Shown: positions 18,725 through 27,662 of the stretch, piece by piece | Layout of the letters: each line of letters starts with the position of its first letter | Numbering within the stretch: the first letter of the stretch is position 1 | NCBI GenBank assembly: GCA_028291515.1 | Contig: JAQGHU010000012.1 | Span: 1 to 64,000 of the forward strand | DNA length: 64,000 nucleotides | Direction of reading: 5' to 3' | DNA from: Schlesneria sp. | GTDB lineage: Bacteria > Planctomycetota > Planctomycetia > Planctomycetales > Planctomycetaceae | The notes under the pieces: generated by a model | The model's input: only the letters and a program-made list of their open reading frames with translations | Told to the model about the DNA's origin: nothing | Database searches by the model: none | Position numbers and translations under genes: made by a program

Positions 18725-20440
18725 ATGGCGGGTGAGATGACGTTGAATTCAGACTCGCAGGAACCACCTGAGTGGACGGCCACGGATCGATCCGATCCTG
18801 ATCGTCGCGGGGTGATTCGTTCGCTGACTGAATCTCTGGTGTCGCTCTTCATCGCGGTCCTGCTGTTCCGCACGTTCGTTGCCGAAGGCTATATGATCTC
18901 AACGGGTTCGATGGCTCCCTGTCTGTTGGGATTTCATAAGCGAGTCGAATGTCCCAAGTGCCACCAATTGTTTCCCTTTGGAGTGGCCTACGACACGGAT
19001 GCTCCTGAAGACGCCGAAGAGCTGGTGCAGTCGCGATCGCGCGCTGTCTGTCCCAACTGCGGACAGACAGGGATCGATGTGAGCGACGTCCCGCGGAACC
19101 ACGGGGACCAGTTGCTGGTCAACAAGCAGGCCTATCTGTATCGATCACCGCAGCGGTGGGAGATTATCGTTTTCCGCAATCCTGCCAAGGCGACCGAAGC
19201 GTATGTGAAACGAGTGGTCGGTCTGCCAGGCGAGCAACTGCAACTGGGCGATGGCGACGTGTACATCGATGGTCGGATCGTGCGGAAGAATTATCAGCAG
19301 CAGCGAGGGATGCGGATCCTGGTCCACGATCACGATCATCGTCCGCAAGACGATCCGAAATATCAGCCGCATTGGATCCCGATGGCTGAAGAAGCGATGC
19401 ACGAGCATGAAGCTCGCCAGCCCGCGGGCTGGCAGGTTGACGGCAACGGCTTCCAGTTGCGGCAGGGGCATGAACGTCGTCCCGATCAAGAACCGTTCCG
19501 ATGGATTCAATATCAGCAGTGGGTCCGATCGGGTGGCCTGCACGACACGTCAGTTCCGCTGGTGGAATGGCCAATCAATGTTAAAGAGTCAACAGTGCCG
19601 CCAGTCGGTTTGCGGTATGACCCGCAAACACAGCAGCTCAGCTGCACGGGTGCGATGTCGGCGACGGCGCTCAATGAGATCTTGTTGTTGTCAGAGGACG
19701 AAGGCTTTCAAACTGCGATGCGACAGCTTTATTTCGCATCGCATGTCGCCCCCCTGACCGATGACTACGGATACAATCCAGATGATGGCATCACGATTCC
19801 CAATCCCATTCGTGATGTGATGTTGTCATGCCGAGTTCACATCGAAAACGGCTCTGGTGAGTTCGCCGTTCAGATGACTGACGGAGTTCGAAACTACACC
19901 TGCGTGTTGGACGCCAGCCGGCGTGAAGTTCGTTTATTGATCGGTGAAGATGAAGAACCCGTCGCCACGGGTGAATGGCCCAAATCTTTTGATACCGGAA
20001 CGCCGACTCTGGAGATGTCGATGATTGATCGACAAATCGTGGTGGCGGTTGATGGGCAACCGCTGCTTGAGTCATGGCCCCTGGAGATTCCCGACGCCAG
20101 ACCGGCACCACGCTCGGCCGTTCGAATTGGCGGACGAGGTTTGGACGTGCGCGTCGATCAATTGAAGCTGTATCGCGATGTCTACTATACTTCAGCGCGT
20201 AGTCGGAACGGGGTGAATCGCCCCTTTGAATTGGGGGCCGATCAGTATTTTGTCATGGGTGACAACAGTCCGGTCTCGTTCGATAGTCGGCGTTGGGATG
20301 AGGCCCCTGTGGATCGCAAGCTACTGCTGGGCAAGCCGTTTCTGGTCCACCTTCCCTCGAAGCCAGGTCGCCTGAGAATCGGCAAGCACGAAATGCATCT
20401 GCGAATGCCGGATGTCGATCGCATTCGATTCTTGAAGTGA
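18725..20440 (+). CDS. lepB: Signal peptidase I with zinc-ribbon and beta-sandwich-like insertions
   Basis: 571 residues from the ATG at 18725 (starts at 18701 or 18737 are possible). One membrane segment (about 38-54) is followed by the S26 catalytic Ser62 in ISTGSMAP. The catalytic Lys162 is in AYVKRVVGLPGEQL, box D is YIDG, and the C-terminal box E is MGDNSPVSFDSR at about 510. The fold is interrupted twice. CPKC (76-79) and CPNC (109-112) between the Ser and Lys boxes form a four-Cys zinc-ribbon-like insertion. About 300 residues lie between the Lys box and box E, including a region (~355-480) with alternating strands resembling a LamG/DUF1080-like sandwich. E. coli LepB is about 324 residues. 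It should cleave exported preproteins at the outer face of the cytoplasmic membrane. Confidence 0.9.
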   Translation: MAGEMTLNSDSQEPPEWTATDRSDPDRRGVIRSLTESLVSLFIAVLLFRTFVAEGYMISTGSMAPCLLGFHKRVECPKCHQLFPFGVAYDTDAPEDAEELVQSRSRAVCPNCGQTGIDVSDVPRNHGDQLLVNKQAYLYRSPQRWEIIVFRNPAKATEAYVKRVVGLPGEQLQLGDGDVYIDGRIVRKNYQQQRGMRILVHDHDHRPQDDPKYQPHWIPMAEEAMHEHEARQPAGWQVDGNGFQLRQGHERRPDQEPFRWIQYQQWVRSGGLHDTSVPLVEWPINVKESTVPPVGLRYDPQTQQLSCTGAMSATALNEILLLSEDEGFQTAMRQLYFASHVAPLTDDYGYNPDDGITIPNPIRDVMLSCRVHIENGSGEFAVQMTDGVRNYTCVLDASRREVRLLIGEDEEPVATGEWPKSFDTGTPTLEMSMIDRQIVVAVDGQPLLESWPLEIPDARPAPRSAVRIGGRGLDVRVDQLKLYRDVYYTSARSRNGVNRPFELGADQYFVMGDNSPVSFDSRRWDEAPVDRKLLLGKPFLVHLPSKPGRLRIGKHEMHLRMPDVDRIRFLK

Positions 20441-20601
20441 GGCTTCGCAGCGGTCTGGTCGGCTGACACGGTCACAGGTTTGCCCAGGCTAATCTATTGC
20501 CTCCCTACGAGGATTGCATCGGGGCTAAGGCGTCATCACACTGAGCGGTGTGAGAGACCGAGAACGAGCCATCCTCTGAGAGACTTTGAAGGACGATGCC
20601 C

Positions 20602-21864
20602 ATGACCTACCGAAAGCTTTCCCGTCGTTCGTTCCTGGCTGCGTCGACCGTTTTTGCGGCACCGTATTTTATTCCGATTCGGGCGTTCGGTGCGAACGAA
20701 CGAATTGTGACTGCTCACATTGGAGTCGGAGGGCAGGGAACCGGCAATCTGAATGCATTTCTGGGCAAGGGAGTCTCTGCGGCTGCCATTTGCGATGTCG
20801 ACAGCGATCGTCTGGCCAAGGCGGTCAAACTGGTCACCGGCAAGGGACAGACTTGCGAAGGATATGGAGATTATCGAAAGATACTGGAACGTCGCGACAT
20901 CGATGCCGTAGTGATCTCGACTCCTGATCACTGGCACGCGCTGCCGACAATCGAAGCCTGTCAGGCGGGCAAAGATGTCTATTGTGAAAAGCCCATCTCT
21001 CTGACAGTGGTTGAAGGTCGCCGGATGGTCGATGCCGCACGTACGCACAAACGGATTGTCCAGACCGGTTCGCAGCAGCGGTCGGACGATCGGTTCCGGC
21101 TGGCTTGTGAACTGGTTCGATCAGGTCGATTGGGCAAGATTTCTGAAGTACATGTCGCGCTCCCTAACTCGAACTTTGCCGGACCACCGGTGCCCGATTC
21201 AGAACCTCCGAAGGTGCTGGATTACGATCGATGGCTCGGTCCAGCTCCAATGCGGCCCTACAACGAGAAGCGAGTCCACTACAACTTCCGGTTCTTCTGG
21301 GACTACTCGGGTGGACAGATGACCAACTTCGGGGCTCACCACATCGATATCGCGCAGTGGGGCTTGGGGATGGACGAATCCGGCCCGATCTCGGTGGAGG
21401 GGACTGCCGAGTTTCATCCGCAGAAGTGGTACGAAGTGACGATGGCCTGTCGGCTGATCAGCACCTACGCCAATGGCGTCAAGCTGATCGTTGGGCAAGG
21501 TCAGAAAGACATCAAGGGAGCCGTGACATTCATCGGCGAGAAAGGCTCGATCTCGGTCGATCGTAGCAAGATCACGAGTGACCCCGAAGAGTTGGTGAAG
21601 GAACCTCTGGTAGACGGCGATGTTCGACTCTACAAGAGCCCGAACCATCACGCGAACTTTCTGGAATGCATCAAGTCTCGCAAACTGCCGATTTGCGATG
21701 TCGAAATCGGTCATCGTTCGGCAACGGTTTGCCACTTGAACAACATGGTGGCTCGATTGGGTCGCAAGATTCAGTGGGATGCCGCGTCGGAAAAGATCAT
21801 TGGCGACGACGAAGCCGCAGCGATGCTGTCGCGTCCTTATCGCCAGCCGTGGACGCTAGCGTAA
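20602..21864 (+). CDS. Gfo/Idh/MocA-family oxidoreductase, Tat-exported
   Basis: 420 residues from the ATG at 20602, which sits 8 bases after AAGGA (20589-20593); the ATG at 20596 is too close. The N-terminal SRRSFLAASTVFAAP is a Tat signal, as in many planctomycete members. A Rossmann loop IGVGGQGTGN follows, then DHWHA and the family Lys motif YCEKPIS. The C-terminal substrate domain has FWDYSGGQMTNFGAHH, in which the Gly-Gly and the His pair are typical. The enzyme probably oxidises or reduces a sugar or cyclitol with tightly bound NAD(P) in the periplasm. It stands alone, so the substrate is not indicated by context. Confidence 0.93.
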   Translation: MTYRKLSRRSFLAASTVFAAPYFIPIRAFGANERIVTAHIGVGGQGTGNLNAFLGKGVSAAAICDVDSDRLAKAVKLVTGKGQTCEGYGDYRKILERRDIDAVVISTPDHWHALPTIEACQAGKDVYCEKPISLTVVEGRRMVDAARTHKRIVQTGSQQRSDDRFRLACELVRSGRLGKISEVHVALPNSNFAGPPVPDSEPPKVLDYDRWLGPAPMRPYNEKRVHYNFRFFWDYSGGQMTNFGAHHIDIAQWGLGMDESGPISVEGTAEFHPQKWYEVTMACRLISTYANGVKLIVGQGQKDIKGAVTFIGEKGSISVDRSKITSDPEELVKEPLVDGDVRLYKSPNHHANFLECIKSRKLPICDVEIGHRSATVCHLNNMVARLGRKIQWDAASEKIIGDDEAAAMLSRPYRQPWTLA

Positions 21865-21977
21865 GGGGACAAGGCCGCTTCGGACATCCAGTGCGATTAC
21901 GGTCTCGCTTTGCGATGTCAGTCAAGACTCTTCATACTGCCTTCCGACACATCAATTTCATGGTCTAATCACATCGG

Positions 21978-22008
21978 CACTGGATTGTCCGGAGCGGCCA
22001 ATCCAGTG
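21978..22008. terminator. Strong hairpin after the Gfo/Idh gene
   Basis: CACTGGATTG pairs perfectly with CAATCCAGTG, and inside them CCG/CGG pair around a GAG loop, giving a 10 + 3 bp stem. It lies 114 bp after the stop at 21864 and about 165 bp before the next start. No T-run follows on either strand, so it may be a Rho-dependent end, an mRNA-stabilising hairpin or a protein-binding site. The rest of the 310-bp gap holds nothing I can identify. Confidence 0.45.
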
Positions 22009-22174
22009 GCACGCCTCTCGTGATTCGCACTTGGGAAATGGATTCGTCGTCCATCAACGATGCCGATTTTGATCGTTTCGTTCTCTACTGGCTGGCAATC
22101 TAGACCCGACCAAGTAAGGATTGCGGTCACATTCGTTGGTGTCTTTGAATCATTTCGCGAGACAGATCAGAAAA

Positions 22175-23335
22175 ATGGCGAAGGATGACGGGGTGGAGTT
22201 TGTCCCCATCGAAAGCGGGCTGACCAATCGCGTGTCGAACCGGTTGGGGTTACTGCATTCTCGCACACGTCGATTCTTCCGAATTCTGGTGTTGATTCTC
22301 ATCAGTTGGCTGCCGCTGGTGATCCTGACCGCAATTTCGGGACACCTGATGGGCCGCACATTGAAAATCCCCCTGCTGCATGACCCGGAAGCGAACAGCC
22401 GTTTTCTGATCGCGCTGCCGCTGTTGGAAATCGCGGAAGTCTTTCTGGTGATGAGCCTGGATGTGCAGGTGCGTCAACTGTTCAGTTCCGGCATCGTTCG
22501 TCAGCAGCAGGCTCGCGTTGAAGCGCTGCTGGACAGTATCCAAAAATGGCATCGTTGGCCGATTTCGGAGTTGGTGATTCTGATCATCGCGATCGGCACC
22601 TCGGTGGCTTTGCGGTTGTTCATCTTCAACGCGGGCGGGCCATCCTGGGAAAAGCAATCGGGCGTCGTCACCCCGGCCGGTTGGTGGCACATGCTGGTCA
22701 GCCTGCCTCTGCTGTATTTCTTTCTGCTGCGTGCGGTGTGGCTGTTTGTGCTCTGGACGAGTTTCCTGCTGCGGGTCTCGTTGATGGACCTGCAATTGAC
22801 CGCTTCACATCCAGACCATGCAGGTGGGTTGGGGTTTCTGGGCTGGGGATTAGCCAGTTTTGTTCCGACGATTCTGGCGTTTTCGACCGTGATCTCAGGT
22901 GGATTTGCCTATGAGATATATCATCGTGGTGAAACACTGGACAGCTTGAAATATCACGTGATCGTGTACGTCGTCCTGGTCACGATTCTCATGCACCTGC
23001 CAGTGATCTCGTTTGCGGGGGCATTGTCTCGTTGTCGATTTCGCGGGTTATTGGATTTCAGCAATCTCGTCTTGCGCCACGATCGGTCCTTTGACGAGAA
23101 GTGGATTCAACCTCAATCGAAGAACCAGGAAAAGCTGCTGGGATCAATGGATACGCTATCGCTGGCGGGCATCGCAGATGGCTACGAACATATCCAGCAA
23201 ATGCGGTTCATTCCGTGGGACTCAAAGGCCGTCATGACGATTGCCATTGCCGCGGCTATTCCGATGCTGCCGCTGGTTGGCACTGAGATCCCGTTTCGCG
23301 CCATCGTCATCAAGTTGTGCGAGTTTCTAGTTTGA
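22175..23335 (+). CDS. Polytopic membrane protein, unknown function
   Basis: 386 residues from the ATG at 22175. In-frame TTG and GTG codons upstream from 22121 are alternatives, with AAGGA directly before 22121. About six hydrophobic segments are visible: around 45-65, 85-105, 140-160, 180-210, 240-265 and 280-305, plus one near the C-terminus (IAIAAAIPMLPLV). No known transport or catalytic motif is recognised. A conserved-looking LMDLQLTASHPDHAGGLGFL sits between membrane helices. Its stop is 41 bp before the HemW-like start, so the two are likely co-transcribed. Confidence 0.7.
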   Translation: MAKDDGVEFVPIESGLTNRVSNRLGLLHSRTRRFFRILVLILISWLPLVILTAISGHLMGRTLKIPLLHDPEANSRFLIALPLLEIAEVFLVMSLDVQVRQLFSSGIVRQQQARVEALLDSIQKWHRWPISELVILIIAIGTSVALRLFIFNAGGPSWEKQSGVVTPAGWWHMLVSLPLLYFFLLRAVWLFVLWTSFLLRVSLMDLQLTASHPDHAGGLGFLGWGLASFVPTILAFSTVISGGFAYEIYHRGETLDSLKYHVIVYVVLVTILMHLPVISFAGALSRCRFRGLLDFSNLVLRHDRSFDEKWIQPQSKNQEKLLGSMDTLSLAGIADGYEHIQQMRFIPWDSKAVMTIAIAAAIPMLPLVGTEIPFRAIVIKLCEFLV

Positions 23336-23376
23336 GCTTGCGCGAGAGCCTCCGTTTTGAAGGAACGTTCGTTAAC

Positions 23377-24504
23377 GTGCTGCCGCGATCTGCCTATATT
23401 CATGTTCCTTTCTGTAGACATCGCTGCGGATATTGTGACTTCACGCTGATTGCCGGTCGCGACGATCTGATTGGCGATTACCTGCAGGCGCTCCGTCGTG
23501 AGATGGAGACGATCGCGTCCCCTGAACCTCTTGAACTGGCGACATTGTTCTTTGGCGGAGGAACTCCCACGCATCCGCCGAGTGATCAACTGGAGAAATT
23601 GCTGCAGATCGTGCGATCGCGATTTGCGCTGACAGTTGATGCCGAGTTCAGTGTCGAGGCGAATCCGCTCGACCTCACCGATGAGAAGATTGACGTACTG
23701 GCGGATGCGGGCGTTAATCGAATCAGTCTGGGAGTGCAATCCTTCTCGTCCCAGACCCTGACGCTGCTGGAGCGTGATCACACGTCGGCAGACATCGGTG
23801 TCGTGGTGAAGCGTCTGCGACGACGGTTCGACAACGTGTCACTCGATCTGATCTTCGGTGTGCCGGGTCAGTCACTCGACAGCTGGCGCGATTCGTTACG
23901 GCAGGCGATCGCATTGGAACCCGAGCACATCTCCACATACGGATTGACCTGGGAATCGGGAACGGCGTTCGGAACGCGACTGGATCGAGGCGAATTGGCG
24001 GCCATCGACGAAGAACTGGAACGAGACCAATACGCACTCGCCATGGATGAACTTGCCGCGGCGGGATTTGAACATTACGAAATCTCCAATTTTGCTAGAC
24101 CTGGATTTTCCTGTCGGCACAATGAGACCTATTGGGCGGGCAACGAATACTGGGCGTTCGGTCCGGGAGCGGCGCGCTATCTAGGGGGGCGGCGAGAGAC
24201 CAATATTCGGAGCGTGCTGGGCTGGCTGGCTCGCATTGAACGTGGCGAAAGTCCCGTCGCCGAAGCGGAGGAATTGGAACCCGAGCATCGGGCTCGCGAG
24301 CTGTTATTCCTGGGGCTACGACGCCGCGCCGGGATCGATCGAAGCGAATTCCAGCGAATTTCGGGCTTCAATCTGGATGATCTGGCGAAGCAGGCGATTT
24401 CGGTCAACGTCGGCCGTGGGTGGCTAGAAAATACAACGTCGGGAATCGGGCTGACTCGCGAAGGCCGGTTCGTGGCGGATCGAGTGATCGCTGACTTTCT
24501 TTGA
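23377..24504 (+). CDS. hemW: Radical-SAM heme chaperone, HemW-like
   Basis: 375 residues from the GTG at 23377, preferred because AAGGAA lies upstream (23360-23365) and because the family motif then begins at the usual place; a longer frame opens at 23317. The [4Fe-4S]/SAM motif C-x3-C-x2-C is Cys13, Cys17, Cys20 in FCRHRCGYCDF. It is followed by LFFGGGTPT, LGVQSF and DLIFGVPGQ, and by the C-terminal HNETYWAGNEYWAFGPGA typical of HemW rather than the anaerobic coproporphyrinogen oxidase HemN. HemW binds heme and delivers it to respiratory proteins. E. coli HemW has 378 residues, a close match. The HemN/HemW distinction is by motif only. Confidence 0.88.
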   Translation: MLPRSAYIHVPFCRHRCGYCDFTLIAGRDDLIGDYLQALRREMETIASPEPLELATLFFGGGTPTHPPSDQLEKLLQIVRSRFALTVDAEFSVEANPLDLTDEKIDVLADAGVNRISLGVQSFSSQTLTLLERDHTSADIGVVVKRLRRRFDNVSLDLIFGVPGQSLDSWRDSLRQAIALEPEHISTYGLTWESGTAFGTRLDRGELAAIDEELERDQYALAMDELAAAGFEHYEISNFARPGFSCRHNETYWAGNEYWAFGPGAARYLGGRRETNIRSVLGWLARIERGESPVAEAEELEPEHRARELLFLGLRRRAGIDRSEFQRISGFNLDDLAKQAISVNVGRGWLENTTSGIGLTREGRFVADRVIADFL

Positions 24505-24604
24505 ATTCTGAATTGCGATCACTACGCGTTTTCATGGAGTGACCCTATCATGCGTCTGGCCGAATAGTGGCTAGGGATGTTTCCGGGTGTTTAAGGATGA
24601 ATTC

Positions 24605-26221
24605 ATGATTCGGAATGTGGGACGGCGGATGCTTGGTGTGGCCGTTTTGATGACGGCTGTGATGGCGACGGCTGTGCATGCTCAACAGCCGACGGTGGTG
24701 CTCTCCATTCGCGGGATCGACCCGCTGCTGGATGATGCTGAGTTCATCGGTGGTGAAATTGGCCAGGAAGGCATGAAGGCAACTGTCGAACAGCTGCTCG
24801 GCCAATTTACTGGCGGTAAGGGGTTAGCCGGGATCGATAAGACCAAGCCGTTGGGATTGTATTGGAACTCGACCGCCGGTGGTGCTCCTGAAATGCCAGT
24901 CCTGTTCGTTCCTGTTGCCGACGCGGACGACCTGAAGGGGTTGCTGACCGACCTGGCCCCCGACTTCAAGGAAGCCAAGGGTCAATGGACCATGACCTTC
25001 AACGGCACGAAGTTGTTCGCCAAGGTCGCCAACGGCTATTGCTTCCTCAGCAATGTTCCGACGGCACTGACGAAGACGGCAGACCCAGCCAAGATTATCA
25101 ACGCCAAGTATGACATTGCGCTCGATGTCAACGTGGCTGGCATCCCAGCCGAGTTGAAGGACGCATTCCTGACTCAGATGGAAGCCAGCGGCCGCGACTC
25201 GATGGAAAACGGCCCAGAACCAAAGAACGAGGCTGAAAAAGTTGGCCGCGAAGTTGGCTTCAATACGATGATTGCTGTCGTCAAGGCACTCGTCAACGAC
25301 GGCGATAAGATGACGTTTGGAATCGATGTCGACGAAGAAGCTCGCTTGGGTTCGACGGATTTCAGCATTACCGGCAAAGCCAATACCGATCTTGCCAAGT
25401 CGTTCGCGGCTTACGGGAAGACTGTCCCCGCCTTCGCCGGCATCGGATCCGATGCGGCCCCGTTCAAATTGCTCATTTCGTATCCGACGACTGGTATTAC
25501 CGAACAGTTGAACGCCTTGTTCGCCGCGATGCGTGGCAGTGCCGACGAGCAAATCGACAAGGACGAAAAACTGGACAGCGACGCTGACAAGGCGGCCGCG
25601 AAAGGGATCGCCAAGCGGATCTTCGATATTGCTCAGAACACCGCCAAGTCCGGTTCGATGCATTCCGGGGTCGTGCTGGAAGATACCGGTGACGGCAAGG
25701 TTCGCCTGATCGGCGGGACCAAAGTGGCCCAAGGCGACGAAGCCGCCAAGTTGTTTGACGATGTCATCAAGCTATCCAAGGACAACCCGGAGATCGCCAA
25801 GATCAAGGTGGACGCCGCCAAGCACGCGGGTGCTCGCATTCACGAAGTCACGATTGAAGACGACGAAGAAAACGAGAAGTATTTTGGCGATGAGCCAGGA
25901 CATATCGCGATTGCAAAAGACAGCCTCTGGATGACGTTGGGGGCAGAAAACCTGACCGTGCTCAAGAAGACACTGGACTCGTGGGCCAAGCCGAAGACTC
26001 CCGCTGCGGGAACCGCGCCCATTTCGCTACGAGTCAAACCAGCGGCACTGGTCACTCTGCTGCAAGACGATGACGAAGACGCCGTGGAACGAGCCAAGGA
26101 AGTCGTCGGCAAGCCTGGCGACAAGCTGAGCGTGGATATCGCCCCGATTCCCAGCGGTGCCAAACTGCGAATCGAGTTCGGCATCGACCTGCTGCAACTG
26201 ATCGATCAGCCTGGTCAGTAG
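24605..26221 (+). CDS. Exported protein of unknown function
   Basis: 538 residues from the ATG at 24605, seven bases after AAGGA (24593-24597). A signal peptide ends at AVHAQQ. The mature protein is soluble, acidic and made of alternating alpha/beta stretches. It has a repeated pattern of strand (VLFVPVADADD, LFAKVANGYCF) plus helix resembling tandem small domains. One cysteine is present and there are no CxxCH motifs. Proteins of this kind are common in planctomycetes and often resemble DUF3352-type exported proteins, which I cannot confirm. It is followed by a strong hairpin at 26260-26301. Confidence 0.72.
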   Translation: MIRNVGRRMLGVAVLMTAVMATAVHAQQPTVVLSIRGIDPLLDDAEFIGGEIGQEGMKATVEQLLGQFTGGKGLAGIDKTKPLGLYWNSTAGGAPEMPVLFVPVADADDLKGLLTDLAPDFKEAKGQWTMTFNGTKLFAKVANGYCFLSNVPTALTKTADPAKIINAKYDIALDVNVAGIPAELKDAFLTQMEASGRDSMENGPEPKNEAEKVGREVGFNTMIAVVKALVNDGDKMTFGIDVDEEARLGSTDFSITGKANTDLAKSFAAYGKTVPAFAGIGSDAAPFKLLISYPTTGITEQLNALFAAMRGSADEQIDKDEKLDSDADKAAAKGIAKRIFDIAQNTAKSGSMHSGVVLEDTGDGKVRLIGGTKVAQGDEAAKLFDDVIKLSKDNPEIAKIKVDAAKHAGARIHEVTIEDDEENEKYFGDEPGHIAIAKDSLWMTLGAENLTVLKKTLDSWAKPKTPAAGTAPISLRVKPAALVTLLQDDDEDAVERAKEVVGKPGDKLSVDIAPIPSGAKLRIEFGIDLLQLIDQPGQ

Positions 26222-26259
26222 TCAGTACCGGGGCCTAGGCTCGAAGCGACGTGGAAAAC

Positions 26260-26301
26260 GAAGAATCCCCCGGACGAATCTGTTTCGTCCGGGGATTCTT
26301 C
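26260..26301. terminator. Bidirectional terminator between convergent genes
   Basis: A long inverted repeat (GAAGAATCCCCCGGACGAA against TTCGTCCGGGGATTCTTC) gives an 18-bp stem with one bulged C and a five-base loop. It lies between the plus-strand gene ending at 26221 and the minus-strand gene ending at 26342. On the minus strand the stem is followed by GTTTTCC, a T-rich tail; on the plus strand the tail is weak (CATAG). It probably ends transcription from both sides. Confidence 0.75.
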
Positions 26302-26341
26302 ATAGAGCGACTGATGCTGTCGATCGCGTCGACAGTTAATC

Positions 26342-26866
26342 CTATTCGGTCTTGTCGGTCGGAGCTGCGGCGGGGATTTTGTCGCCTTCGGTCAACTGGG
26401 CCAACTTCACAACCGCCGCCTTTCGGGCGGTATCGAAGATCTCGGCATCGGCCGGTTTCTTGGATTTGGCGAAGGTGACCAGGGCTTTGGCTTCTCGCTG
26501 CAAAGCATTGTAAACATTGATCATGCGATCGATATACTCTTCGTCGTCGTCAGTCAGTTCGTTTTCCTGCAGACGACGCAGCAGCTTTTTGACGGATTCA
26601 ATCCCATTGATCGTCCCGTTCATCAGATCTTCGACTTGCTTGGGGGTGTAGACGTCTTTCGCGAAGGCGTCGGCGGTGACACCAATCAGACCCAGCGAAC
26701 TTTGGATGTGGCCAATTCCCAAGCCGCCGACCGCCTGGAGAGTGGCGTTGGCGTCCTCGATTTCCGACTTGTCTTGTGAACGGACTGGGCGATCGCTTAA
26801 AGCCATTAAGACGAGGGCACAGGTGACTAAAGAAAAGCCAATCCGTAGAAATCGTGCGGAGAACAT
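26342..26866 (-). CDS. Exported helical protein, unknown function
   Basis: 174 residues from the ATG at 26864-26866, where AAGGAA lies seven bases upstream; an ORF beginning 15 codons earlier lacks such a site. A signal peptide (about 5-30) ends near VRSQD. The remainder is hydrophilic and mostly helical, with acidic and basic runs (LRRLQENELTDDDEEYIDRM) and a short charged tail. No motif is recognised. It is transcribed alone and shares the hairpin at 26260-26301 as terminator. Confidence 0.7.
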   Translation of the reverse strand: MFSARFLRIGFSLVTCALVLMALSDRPVRSQDKSEIEDANATLQAVGGLGIGHIQSSLGLIGVTADAFAKDVYTPKQVEDLMNGTINGIESVKKLLRRLQENELTDDDEEYIDRMINVYNALQREAKALVTFAKSKKPADAEIFDTARKAAVVKLAQLTEGDKIPAAAPTDKTE

Positions 26867-26999
26867 CGAATCGTTCCTTCCCTGGAATCCGGACGGTCGA
26901 CGGACCATCACACAGGGATGATAATCCGTGGCTCAATTTCGACCAAGATCGGTTTTGTGACGGGTGCTGGCCAATGAGTTCCAGCGAGAGGGCAGGTTG

Positions 27000-27662
27000 A
27001 TGATCGACGTTCAGAATGTCACCAAAATCCATCGGCGTGGTGCCTTGGAGGTCCATGCCTTGCGCGGAGTGACTTGCCGCATCGAACAGGGGTCATTTAC
27101 GTTCATCCTGGGCCCATCCGGCAGCGGCAAAAGCACGCTGCTGTACCTGCTGGGAGCCCTTGATGAACCGACCGACGGGGTGATCACGGTTTCAGGCAAG
27201 GCGTTGGGGGGGATGACGACTCGCGAACGCGATTCCTTCCGGAGGGAGGAAGTCGGGTTCATCTTCCAAAGCTTCAACTTGCTTTCGAATCTGTCCGCTG
27301 TCGACAATGCGCTCGCTCCGTTCCTGCCGCGTGGAGTTGCCCCGGCGCTTCGGAAAGAAGCAATCGATCTGCTGGCGAGGCTGGGGTTGGGCGACCGACT
27401 GACTCATCGTCCCAATCAGCTCTCGGGGGGGGAACAACAACGAGTCGCCATCGCCCGTGCCTTGTTGAAGAAGCCAAAGCTAGTCCTGGCGGACGAACCA
27501 ACCGGTGAACTCGACAGCGAAAACGGGGCGGCGATCATGAAGGATTTAAGAACGCTGTGTCACGAACATCAATCGACGGTTGTTGTCGTGACTCATGAAC
27601 AAGAGCACGTTCAAGCGGGAGATCAGTTGATTCGCATCCGCGATGGTCGCGTAGCCGCTTAA
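27000..27662 (+). CDS. ABC transporter ATP-binding protein, LolD/MacB type
   Basis: 220 residues from the ATG at 27000; a GTG at 26964 is possible. The Walker [10 protein letters not shown] is at 38-46, the Q-loop in [13 protein letters not shown], the ABC signature [12 protein letters not shown] at about 140, Walker [14 protein letters not shown], and the switch His in VVTHE. The [10 protein letters not shown] and DEPTGELDS signatures place it with the LolD/MacB/FtsE subfamily that powers lipoprotein release or mechanotransmission. No FtsX-fold permease lies in this window: the gene stands alone and its last four bases overlap the end of the convergent gene at 27659. The permease must be elsewhere, or it serves a shared partner. 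Confidence 0.92.
   Translation: MIDVQNVTKIHRRGALEVHALRGVTCRIEQGSFTFILGPSGSGKSTLLYLLGALDEPTDGVITVSGKALGGMTTRERDSFRREEVGFIFQSFNLLSNLSAVDNALAPFLPRGVAPALRKEAIDLLARLGLGDRLTHRPNQLSGGEQQRVAIARALLKKPKLVLADEPTGELDSENGAAIMKDLRTLCHEHQSTVVVVTHEQEHVQAGDQLIRIRDGRVAA

Noticed and set aside
18495-18740. Short frame upstream of the signal peptidase gene
   Set aside because: It overlaps hairpins of the leader and the signal peptidase start, and its product looks random.
24824-25732. 302-codon antisense frame in the exported protein gene
   Set aside because: The plus-strand gene has a signal peptide and ribosome-binding site; the antisense frame has neither.
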